A DNA stretch of 36,846 nucleotides from a virus. The position numbers and the translations under genes were made by a program. Every line of letters begins with the position of its first letter. The first letter of the stretch is position 1. The stretch lies in IMG/VR virus record IMGVR_UViG_3300047409_000639, positions 1-36,846 of that record. One strand, given 5' to 3'. Below are positions 30,528 to 36,846 of the stretch, one piece after another. Under the pieces are notes generated by a model. The model searched no databases. It saw nothing but the letters and a program-made list of their open reading frames with translations, and was not told the origin of the DNA.

Positions 30528-31803
30528 TGGGCACCTCCAGAGTGTCGAATGCCGCGGCCGCATCGAACGGCTGCTCATCGCCTGCCACAGGAAGCCCGGT
30601 ATCAGCCTGCGGCATGTTGCTGTTGATGAGCTGATCAGCCTTCGGCTCAGCGGAAGGCTTCCAACCCACGAGCTGGCGGATCTCGTTCGAGGATGCGATC
30701 TCGTTACGAGTGAACTTGTCGGCCACGTCTGCGATGCCACCCTCGCCGCCGATCGGCATGAGCTTGAACGGCTCGCGGAAGTACATGACCGTCTGCTTCT
30801 GAGAACGAGCGGTCTTGGTCAGGAAGGTTCTCCGCATTGCTTCGACGACTGCATCGAGAACCGGCTCGATCGTGCGGTTGTAGTAGTTCAGCATGGTCTT
30901 CTCGTCCGCGGTGCCGTTCATGACCTCAGGCGTCAGACCCAGCTGCACGTAGAGAAGCTCGGTGAGCGACTGAACCTGTGTGAGAAGGTTGTTCTCAGCC
31001 GGACGATTGAGCTGAGTGATCTTCTCGGTGCCATCGGTGTAGGCGATCCCGTACTGAGAACCCTTGAGCTGAAACTCGATGTCCTGACGACGCTGCTCTG
31101 CCTGTTGCCGACGCGCCTCGGACTTGATCACGTAGGGAAGCTGGATGATAAGATCGAGCTTGCCCGAGGCTGACAGCTCATCTGCCGTATCGAGAAGGTT
31201 GAGTTTGCGAACGAGACGCTGAAGCGTGGAGTTCATCTCGTTCATCACCGCGTAGAGAGGGTTCTCGATGATGGCCGTTGTCTGCTTGGGAACGGTGATC
31301 TCCTCCCGCTCCCCGGTCTTCTCGTTGAAGACATTGACTCGCACGTGATACGGATACCACGTGACGATCTGACCGATTCTCAATGTCTTGATGTCGAAGC
31401 CGCCAGAGGTCTCAGGACTGATCGTCGTGTCGATGGGCACGATGGCGCAAGTGCCTTGCTCGAACAGAGTCATGGCGATGTCCTGACGAAACATCCGTGC
31501 CGCCTGATCGACATTCGCCTCGGTGGTGAGGCAGTAATTGAGACCGCTGTCGATGTCCTCCACGTATCGCTCGTCCTGATCGACGCGAACGTGACGAATC
31601 CGAACTGACGCCACGTCAATGCCGAGACGGTTGTAGATCGAGGAGATGATCGATCGCTCGTTCGACACATAGATGACTGGGCGGTCGGGTCGACGCCCGA
31701 AACTAGCACCGAAGTACTCCGTGAACGGCTGAGTCTGACGTCGCTGCTCCGCACCCGTGAATGCGTTCCACGCGTGTCGCAACCTTTGACCAAATGTTGC
31801 CAT
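30514..31803 (-). CDS. Portal protein
   Basis: A 429-residue protein from ATG 31803. Segments such as PVIYVSNERSIISSIYNRLG, AMTLFEQGTCAIVPIDT, YPYHVRVNVFNEKTGE and VQSLTELLYVQLGLTPEVMN match the HK97-like portal family. The C-terminus is acidic and Ala-rich (EQPFDAAAAFDTLEVPNEAA). The portal forms the dodecameric ring through which DNA enters and leaves. It directly follows the large terminase gene with 15 bases between them, as is typical. Confidence 0.92.
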   Translation of the reverse strand: MATFGQRLRHAWNAFTGAEQRRQTQPFTEYFGASFGRRPDRPVIYVSNERSIISSIYNRLGIDVASVRIRHVRVDQDERYVEDIDSGLNYCLTTEANVDQAARMFRQDIAMTLFEQGTCAIVPIDTTISPETSGGFDIKTLRIGQIVTWYPYHVRVNVFNEKTGEREEITVPKQTTAIIENPLYAVMNEMNSTLQRLVRKLNLLDTADELSASGKLDLIIQLPYVIKSEARRQQAEQRRQDIEFQLKGSQYGIAYTDGTEKITQLNRPAENNLLTQVQSLTELLYVQLGLTPEVMNGTADEKTMLNYYNRTIEPVLDAVVEAMRRTFLTKTARSQKQTVMYFREPFKLMPIGGEGGIADVADKFTRNEIASSNEIRQLVGWKPSAEPKADQLINSNMPQADTGLPVAGDEQPFDAAAAFDTLEVPNEAA

Positions 31804-31818
31804 CGCCTCACCTCCTTT

Positions 31819-33564
31819 CTATTCGAACGCGTCCTTATTGGCCTTGTAAGCCACGTAAGCATCCATCATGGCTGCGACATTGTCGATCTTCTCGTCCTGT
31901 CGCTTCTTCAAGAGCTTACGATTGCCGTTCGTGTCCTCCATTGTGATCGAGTTACCCATAGACCAGGACATGAGGCTCTCGTCGAAGATGAGCACACGAT
32001 CTTCACTCAACTTCTTGAGCTCACCAAGCGGAACGGACTCGGTCTTGGCCCCCTGAATAACCTTCTCGATACCGAAGGGACCGTTCTCAGCTTCCCAACG
32101 CGCGACGAATTCCTTGGCGTTGTACGGATCGAAGCCGAATGTGCGAACGTCGTACTCACAGGCAATGATGTGCGCATCAAGATCGTCGTACACCTGCATG
32201 ATGTCCAGCACCGTCCCAGGCATAACATGCAGCGAGCCCTCGTTGATGAACTCGTCGTACTTGATCCGAGCGGCTCCGGGAAGAAGCATCAGGGTGCGTT
32301 CGGTGATGTAACTGCGAACCTTGACGCCGAACTTCTCAAAGCTCAGCGGGAAGAGGAACGTGAACGCACAGAAGTCATCACCCTGCGAAAGGTCAGCACC
32401 CAGAGAACAAGGCATACTCCAGAAGGTCTTCTGACGATGAGGGATTGTCTCCTCGTAAGTGAAGAAATACGTGTATCCCTCCATCGGAATACCAAATCTC
32501 TTGGCGAGGATGTCATTTCGAGATGCAGGGGCCTTTTCAGCCCTCTCCACATCAAGATGGTAAGTCTCATACGAAATGGTCATCCCCAGATTCGGATTGG
32601 CCTTTCGCCACATGGCCGGATCGTTGACTTCCTCGATCTCATCCAGCTTGTAGTGCCAAATGGAGACATGCGGCGCCTGATACTCGCCCTTGAGGATGTC
32701 AGCCAGCTCCATCTTGATGGTATCGCCCGATCCGTTTCGGACAGTACCCTCAGAACTAGTGGCGATGATCAGGTAATCCTCCAGCTTTGATGCGCCCTGC
32801 TCGACCGCACCGACAACATCTTCACGAATGTCACCGGACAACCATTCATCAATCGTGCTGATCTTCGGACGAAGACCTTGCAGCTTGTTGATGGCCATTG
32901 GTCGAATCTCGAGAAGGCTTCCGGTGAGAAAGTTCTCGATTCCCTTCTTTGTGGAAGCAAGCTTCACGCGTAGCGCGCGCGAGCCCGTGGTATTCTGCAA
33001 AGATCCCTCGGTGAGGAACTTGAACAGAGGTCCACGCGCGCGCGTGATCGCAGTACGAATCGGAGATATGACCTCATCTGCCTGCTTCATCGTCGGCGCA
33101 GTTGTGATCTGGTGCGTCGTCGACGTGTCAACGTTGAGGAAATAGCTCTGAATAAGGGAAGCGTACATCGACTTGGCAGCCCCTCGAGCAACGATGAGGT
33201 ACTGTTTCGTCGTCAAACGCTTCTTGATCGTCCGATTCTCGTAATGCCCGCCATGTAGATCCTTGGATGGGACGTACACACTTCGCTCAACGAAGTAATA
33301 CCACCCAAAAATCTGCTCTGCCCACAACTTGAAGACCGGCAGAAGGTGAAGATCACGCCCATCTGTCAGCGTGAGCTCGTTCTCACAGAAGAGAATGAAC
33401 CCTTCAACTGCCTGATCGTCGTAGAAGATGTTCGGGTTCGCGATTAGCGCATCGATCCGATTCATCTCCATCGAGATCTCTCGGTTCACCGGCATTTCAC
33501 CGCGAAGAACAGCATCTCGGAATTGTCCGTAATATCGCGGTGTTGCGGTGCTCGATAGCGCCAT
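31819..33564 (-). CDS. terL: Terminase large subunit
   Basis: A 581-residue protein. I place the start at ATG 33564, five bases after AAGGAGG; the GTG two codons earlier lies inside that site. The ATPase half has an atypical Walker A YLIVARGAAKS (122-132) and Walker B KISTIDE (234-240). The nuclease half has SLGADLSQGDD (387-397) and late acidic residues in GFDPYNA and KIDNVAAMMDAY. It powers and cuts DNA during packaging. The ARGAAKS loop has Ala where many relatives have Gly or Asn, but lysine and serine are present. Confidence 0.95.
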   Translation of the reverse strand: MALSSTATPRYYGQFRDAVLRGEMPVNREISMEMNRIDALIANPNIFYDDQAVEGFILFCENELTLTDGRDLHLLPVFKLWAEQIFGWYYFVERSVYVPSKDLHGGHYENRTIKKRLTTKQYLIVARGAAKSMYASLIQSYFLNVDTSTTHQITTAPTMKQADEVISPIRTAITRARGPLFKFLTEGSLQNTTGSRALRVKLASTKKGIENFLTGSLLEIRPMAINKLQGLRPKISTIDEWLSGDIREDVVGAVEQGASKLEDYLIIATSSEGTVRNGSGDTIKMELADILKGEYQAPHVSIWHYKLDEIEEVNDPAMWRKANPNLGMTISYETYHLDVERAEKAPASRNDILAKRFGIPMEGYTYFFTYEETIPHRQKTFWSMPCSLGADLSQGDDFCAFTFLFPLSFEKFGVKVRSYITERTLMLLPGAARIKYDEFINEGSLHVMPGTVLDIMQVYDDLDAHIIACEYDVRTFGFDPYNAKEFVARWEAENGPFGIEKVIQGAKTESVPLGELKKLSEDRVLIFDESLMSWSMGNSITMEDTNGNRKLLKKRQDEKIDNVAAMMDAYVAYKANKDAFE

Positions 33565-33574
33565 TTTCACCTCC

Positions 33575-34000
33575 TTACTTGAACCCGGCCTTCTTCATGC
33601 CTGCCGAAACGGCCTGAGTGGCCGCATAGTCCGCTGCTCGCTGCGCCTGGTTCTGTCCAGTCTTGATCAGGAGATTGGCAACGAACTTCTTGGCCGGGGA
33701 GCTCTGCTTGGTCGTCGCCTGCTTGAAGTTGGACTCCAAGTTCATGCGCGTGACCGCCGCTTGGATCTCGTCGTTGCTCAGCGACTGAACTCCCGACTTC
33801 TTGGCCTTCTGCTTGACGATCGCCTTGTTGATCGCCTCTTCGCTGGGAGGATGACCTTCTCCGCCCTTGGCCTTGAGCTTCCCCTTGTCGATGCTGACCG
33901 TGACCTCGTTGGGCGAGCCGATGTCCTTGCGCCGGACGCCCCAGCGCATACCCTTGATGCCATGGTGTTCGAGAAGACCTTCTACCGTAACATCAGTCAC
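33575..34000 (-). CDS. HHGxKGxxWGVR-motif protein, possible internal head protein
   Basis: A 141-residue protein from GTG 34000, overlapping the upstream stop as GTGA. Right after a short leader it has LLEHHGIKGMRWGVRRK (9-25), a motif recurrent at the ends of phage head-operon proteins. The rest is Lys/Ala/Gln-rich and helical (EEAINKAIVKQKAKKSG, AAVTRMNLESNFKQATTKQS). The next gene upstream carries the same motif. This sharing suggests a docking or sorting tag. No enzymatic domain is seen. Confidence 0.7.
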   Translation of the reverse strand: MTDVTVEGLLEHHGIKGMRWGVRRKDIGSPNEVTVSIDKGKLKAKGGEGHPPSEEAINKAIVKQKAKKSGVQSLSNDEIQAAVTRMNLESNFKQATTKQSSPAKKFVANLLIKTGQNQAQRAADYAATQAVSAGMKKAGFK

Positions 34001-34938
34001 GATTTCGCCGCCTTTCTCTTCTTCTGGGCCCTCTCAACGAGCTTCCGACTCGCAACGTTTCCACCAGCTGCGCCAGCTGCGGCAGCGGTGCCCAGTCCGG
34101 GAATACCAACAGCGATGAGACCGAGAACGACCTTCTCGCCCTTCGTCATGCGAAGAGCGGTGAGTCGATCTGGATGATTGAGGAAGACCTCGTTCAGTTG
34201 CTGGTAATCCTTCTTGGCCTGCGTCCGAGTTTCCTTGTCTCGAGCTGTGACGCTCTTGGTGAACGCGCGATTCGCCTCCGCTGCTCGGGCGTTCTGCTTC
34301 GCTCGAGCAACCGTGACATCGCTCGAAGACGGCTTGCCCTTCTTGCGAACACCCCACTTCTGACCCTTGACGCCATGATGAAAGAGCTCGGCGACAACCC
34401 GTTCGCCATCATTCGCCATGGCCAGAGATGGCGCATCATCCCATTGGGGACGAGGATGCTCGACGAGCTGGTATTCCGGCCCTTCGAAGTCTCCGAACCA
34501 CACGCCGATCTTGTCGAACTGCACGTACTGCGTCCCCATCGGATCCCAGTCGTCCTTGTTAGCCGGGGTGTCGGGATAACCGAGAGTCAGATGGGGAGTC
34601 CACTTCTGATGCTGCGGGATGGCCTCGTAGGCCGTCCGGATCTCAGGGTTGTTGATGAGATCCATGCGGAACATCTCGACTTGCCACGGAACATCGACGA
34701 AGAAGAGGACGTCCGCTTCATCGGGGCCCAAAAAGCCCCGGTGGTCGACGCGCAGGTTGAACGGATCGAGCGTCTTGGTGGCGAGGTTCTCGACGAAGGC
34801 CGAGATCTTGGCCACGTTCGGATTGGTCAGTGCATCGCCGAGAAAGCACAACGTCATGTGCGGCTTCTTCTCGCTCGACACCTGCCAAACGTCATCGTCA
34901 TGCTGTGGGATGGCCACGATGACGAGGTTGCTAGCCAC
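33997..34938 (-). CDS. 2H phosphoesterase (LigT-like) with HHGVKG motif and membrane helix
   Basis: A 313-residue protein from GTG 34938. Residues 1-165 form a 2H phosphoesterase or 2'-5' RNA ligase-like domain: two His-x-Thr motifs PHMTLCFLG (26-34) and PHLTLGYPD (115-123) in the right spacing. Then follows a tail with FHHGVKGQKWGVRKK (186-200), a charged helix and a hydrophobic stretch VVLGLIAVGIPGLGTAAAAG (about 264-283). 2H enzymes cut 2'-5' or cyclic nucleotide phosphodiester bonds; phage Acb1 of this superfamily destroys CBASS signals. Location in the head operon is unusual for a soluble enzyme. Confidence 0.82.
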   Translation of the reverse strand: MASNLVIVAIPQHDDDVWQVSSEKKPHMTLCFLGDALTNPNVAKISAFVENLATKTLDPFNLRVDHRGFLGPDEADVLFFVDVPWQVEMFRMDLINNPEIRTAYEAIPQHQKWTPHLTLGYPDTPANKDDWDPMGTQYVQFDKIGVWFGDFEGPEYQLVEHPRPQWDDAPSLAMANDGERVVAELFHHGVKGQKWGVRKKGKPSSSDVTVARAKQNARAAEANRAFTKSVTARDKETRTQAKKDYQQLNEVFLNHPDRLTALRMTKGEKVVLGLIAVGIPGLGTAAAAGAAGGNVASRKLVERAQKKRKAAKS

Positions 34939-35311
34939 TGTTTACCACCCCCGTTGTCGGATCGATCCAGTGTGCGTACTCACGGAGGACGCTGATGCGC
35001 CACTCGTACTCCTGCAGCTGCTCCTTCATGGACGTGAGTACGAACGAAACCGTCGGCGGATCGAAGAGCAGACGGACTCGGAGGAAGACGTAGGTCTTGC
35101 AGGCGTTGACGATGGAGATATCGCCTTGGATGAAGTCGTCCCACTCGAGGGTGTCGTCCTCGATGGCGAAACCATCGCTGGGACCCACCCCCAACTGGTA
35201 GAGGGTGGAGAATGCCGTGTTGATATGGGTGATGATGTCCAGATCGAACGCGGTGTAGTCTTCAGCGAGCCCGAGGATCTTCTTCGTGCTCTTGAGGATG
35301 CTCGTTTCCAT
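34931..35311 (-). CDS. Head-tail connector protein
   Basis: A 126-residue protein from ATG 35311, with GGGGGTGGAGT upstream. It has ILKSTKKILGLAEDYTAFDL (5-24), ITHINTAFSTLYQLGVGP and TYVFLRVRLLFDPPTVSFVL, typical of phage gp6-like or related head-tail connector proteins in phages of Gram-positive hosts. All-helical, as expected. In most genomes this gene lies after the capsid gene, while here it lies upstream of terminase, an unusual position. It overlaps the next gene by 8 bases. Confidence 0.75.
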   Translation of the reverse strand: METSILKSTKKILGLAEDYTAFDLDIITHINTAFSTLYQLGVGPSDGFAIEDDTLEWDDFIQGDISIVNACKTYVFLRVRLLFDPPTVSFVLTSMKEQLQEYEWRISVLREYAHWIDPTTGVVNSG

Positions 35312-35336
35312 ACTCCACCCCCTTCCAGGGCGTCCG

Positions 35337-35837
35337 TCAGATGTAGCGGCGGCTCATCCGTCGATCGGAGCGGTAGTCAAGCCCGAGAATGTACGGGCCG
35401 CCCTCCGAACCGTGCGAGAACACTCGTCCGCCACCGATGTAGATGGCGACGTGGGACGGAATGCCGCCACCCTGGTTGCCGTAGAAGATGCAGTCCCCGA
35501 CCTTCAGGTTCTTGTCGTGGACCACAGCCTTGCCGCGGGTGTACATCGTTCCCGTGTAGCCCGCCTGCCAGTTCTGGCCATTGACCAGATCGCGAACGCC
35601 GTAAGTGCGATGAATTGCATCCCACAGCATCCACGTTGAAGAGCTCGAACAGTCGCTGTGACTAGGGTACTGACCTTTCGTCACCGTGAGCTTCTTGTTG
35701 ATCCCTTCCCAGCGGTTGGCCGACTGGGAATAGTGGATCGCGCCGGTGTGACGCATCATGTTGCGGGCCGAGGCAACGATCAGCTTGCGCGCGTGCGCGG
35801 CATGATCGTCCGAAAGGCCGGAAACGCGTGCGCTCAC
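35337..35837 (-). CDS. NlpC/P60 peptidase
   Basis: A 166-residue protein from GTG 35837 (GTGA overlap with the acidic gene). It carries the NlpC/P60 catalytic pattern: SDCSSSSTWMLWDAI (61-75, Cys 63), PSHVAIYIGGGRVFSH (127-142, His 129) and a following polar residue. The N-terminal part (HARKLIVASARNMM) is helical. Such enzymes cut gamma-D-Glu peptide bonds in peptidoglycan. No signal peptide or wall-binding domain is visible, so it may be an endolysin acting with the holin or a virion-associated wall-opening enzyme, as suggested by its place among head genes. Confidence 0.85.
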   Translation of the reverse strand: MSARVSGLSDDHAAHARKLIVASARNMMRHTGAIHYSQSANRWEGINKKLTVTKGQYPSHSDCSSSSTWMLWDAIHRTYGVRDLVNGQNWQAGYTGTMYTRGKAVVHDKNLKVGDCIFYGNQGGGIPSHVAIYIGGGRVFSHGSEGGPYILGLDYRSDRRMSRRYI

Positions 35838-36004
35838 TCCTTCACCTCCGGATCCGGCTGATCGTCCTCGTCGGGCAGGTCCGGAGCGGCCGAGGCCTGC
35901 TGCTCGAGGTCGTCATCGAGGGTCTCGTCACCCGGATCGTTGGCATCCGGTGCGAGATCGTCGTCCGGAACCTCCGGATCGACGCCAAGGTCCTCTGCGT
36001 CCAT
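35834..36004 (-). CDS. Very acidic small protein (56 aa)
   Basis: ATG 36004 follows GGGAGGACAG, a better ribosome site than that of the longer in-frame start. The 56 residues are almost all Asp, Glu, Pro and Ala (MDAEDLGVDPEVPDDDLAPD, EDDQPDPEVKE) and are certainly disordered. Acidic small proteins can mask DNA-binding surfaces or assist assembly. Here it lies between the HNH gene and the peptidase gene, overlapping the latter. Function unknown. Confidence 0.65.
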   Translation of the reverse strand: MDAEDLGVDPEVPDDDLAPDANDPGDETLDDDLEQQASAAPDLPDEDDQPDPEVKE

Positions 36005-36023
36005 CTGTCCTCCCTTGTTTGGG

Positions 36024-36437
36024 TTACCAAAGCTTGGTGTCCCCCGGCTGTCGGGGAACAAAAGTTCGATACGGTCGATGCCCATTGCCGTAATGGATCG
36101 CGTTGTGCGTCCTTATGGTCGTGGTTATCAGGAATTCAGGGTCGAGCAGCCACTCGGTTTGGTCTGAAATATCGCTCACCATGATGGGATTCATGTGATG
36201 AACGAGAAGATCAGTGCCTATCTCGTAGCCCGGAATGCCGAGATCACAGCCCTCGTCTCGGACAATAACCTCGTTTCGGACCCATCGCCACTCTCTCGAG
36301 CGGTAAAAACCCTGATTGATCCACCGATCGAACCCAAATGTGCTTTCACCCACAAATCCCTTGAGGGACAAGTAGTCAAAGCGTTCCTCAAACGTTTCCA
36401 GCCTTCGAAGCTCGGAATATCGCCTAATCCTCGACAT
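36024..36437 (-). CDS. HNH endonuclease (terminase-associated)
   Basis: A 137-residue protein from ATG 36437, which overlaps the upstream gene by 14 bases. The C-terminal half has the HNH pattern: VIVRDEGCDLG, LLVHHMNPI (with the paired His) and a final THNAIHYG with Asn and His. The N-terminal part (RIRRYSELRRLETFEERFDY) is helical. HNH proteins next to terminase genes help cut cos ends in several phages. The product is therefore probably part of the packaging machinery rather than a homing enzyme, consistent with its place before the terminase. Confidence 0.88.
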   Translation of the reverse strand: MSRIRRYSELRRLETFEERFDYLSLKGFVGESTFGFDRWINQGFYRSREWRWVRNEVIVRDEGCDLGIPGYEIGTDLLVHHMNPIMVSDISDQTEWLLDPEFLITTTIRTHNAIHYGNGHRPYRTFVPRQPGDTKLW

Positions 36438-36771
36438 CTTCAGCCTCGAGCGGCTCAACGCCCTGATACGCGCGCATTGCGTCGATTGCCTTGCCGTACA
36501 GCTCCTCAACCCGCTTAGCGGACTCGAGGGACTCGCGCTTGACCTTCAGGAGCTCGTTCTCGTGAGCAATCCGCTGCTGTTCGAGCTGCTCACGAGATGA
36601 ACCGAGCTTCAAGAAGTGCGTGATGACCTGAGACGAGGCAACTCCCTCCTGGATTTGCCGTTCGGCGAGATCGATGGCCTGAGAAACCACCTCCTGCTCT
36701 CGTGCTTCAGGAGTAGTCGCAGGCCGTCGCGACTTTCGGGCGCTTTGTTCTGCTCTTCGCCGCGAAGCCAA
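36424..36771 (-). CDS. Helical protein, small terminase subunit candidate
   Basis: About 115 residues from TTG 36771, placed five bases after AAAGGAGA; a GTG five codons upstream overlaps that site. The protein is basic at the N-terminus (SRRRAEQSARKSRRPATTPE) and helical after it (VVSQAIDLAERQIQEG, SSREQLEQQRIAHENELLKV), ending in an acidic tail. This composition, its location as first gene of the packaging module and the HNH gene behind it fit a DNA-recognising small terminase. No clear helix-turn-helix motif is recognised, so the call is by position. Confidence 0.6.
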   Translation of the reverse strand: MASRRRAEQSARKSRRPATTPEAREQEVVSQAIDLAERQIQEGVASSQVITHFLKLGSSREQLEQQRIAHENELLKVKRESLESAKRVEELYGKAIDAMRAYQGVEPLEAEDVED

Positions 36772-36786
36772 TGACTCTCCTTTCAC

Positions 36787-36846
36787 TTCCCGAGAGTTTC
36801 AACCCACTTTGTTCCTGGAAAATCGACCCCCGGGGCATTTTTAGGT
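36787..36846. other. Gene-free window end, possible packaging-site region
   Basis: The last 60 bases have no ORF of their own. They contain the palindromic GC-rich block CCCCCGGGGC at about 36827-36836 beside AT-rich runs (AAAATCG and ATTTTTAGG). GC-rich blocks directly upstream of small terminase and HNH genes are frequent at cos ends. Only position and composition support this reading. Confidence 0.35.

Noticed and set aside
32960-33050. CG-repeat palindromes (CACGCGCGCGCGTG) within terL
   Set aside because: They encode ordinary residues (TRARGPL and SRALRV) in a conserved region and are most simply a result of Arg/Ala codons; no further sign of a site.
1-36846. Integrase, repressor, CRISPR array, insertion sequence
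   Set aside because: No recombinase catalytic motif, repressor-type helix-turn-helix gene, regularly spaced direct repeats or transposase was seen. The repeated upstream elements are spaced by whole genes and are not a CRISPR array.

Overview
The window is a contiguous piece of a tailed double-stranded DNA phage (siphovirus morphology). All 53 genes I can support lie on the minus strand, so the direction of reading is from base 36846 towards base 1. Base composition is clearly GC-rich by eye. The tail gene at 14763-15878 belongs to the Gp37-like family named after Rhodococcus phage ReqiPepy6. Together with the GC content, GTG/TTG starts and the Ig-like capsid and tail modules, this points to a phage of an actinobacterium, most likely Rhodococcus, Gordonia or a relative. 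I see no integrase, repressor, tRNA gene or CRISPR array in the window, so a lytic lifestyle is plausible but not shown.

Right part (36.8-27.3 kb), DNA packaging and head. A possible packaging-site region is followed by a small-terminase candidate, an HNH endonuclease, an acidic small protein, an NlpC/P60 peptidase, a head-tail connector, a 2H phosphoesterase with an HHGVKG..WGVR motif, a second protein with the same motif, large terminase, portal, a basic scaffold-like protein, a fused maturation protease and major capsid protein, and two head/tail joining proteins. Middle part (27.3-14.7 kb), tail. This holds the major tail tube protein, the tail assembly chaperone, a second tail tube paralogue, a LamG fibre or adhesin gene, small and glycine-rich tail proteins, a 1603-residue tape measure, the distal tail protein and the Gp37-like protein. 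Next (14.75-13.4 kb) is a probable lysis or envelope cassette: two small membrane proteins, a membrane-anchored collagen-like protein and a holin.

From 13.4 to 12.1 kb there is an array of very small genes. Each has its own copy of a conserved about 35-bp upstream element and its own hairpin terminator; one copy heads a unit without a convincing ORF and another copy sits at 8.8 kb. From 12.0 to 5.6 kb are small and membrane-associated proteins: a lipoprotein, a 3D-domain protein, two DUF6353 paralogues and several conserved phage proteins of unknown role. A compact predicted RNA fold (three-way junction plus 7-bp pseudoknot) fills the gap at 9939-9998. The left end (5.55 kb to 1) carries replication genes: a 1242-residue protein joining an SF3 helicase, an archaeo-eukaryotic-type primase and a family B DNA polymerase, a possible ssDNA-binding protein, small accessory proteins and the start of an SNF2-like helicase cut by the window edge.

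Genes are packed tightly, often with ATGA/GTGA/TAATG overlaps that suggest translational coupling. The most unusual items are the three-activity replication fusion, the structured intergenic RNA, the repeated micro-gene cassettes, the 2H phosphoesterase with a possible virion-targeting motif, and an AT-rich strand-biased hexamer. All function calls are from reading the sequence; no database search or folding program was run.
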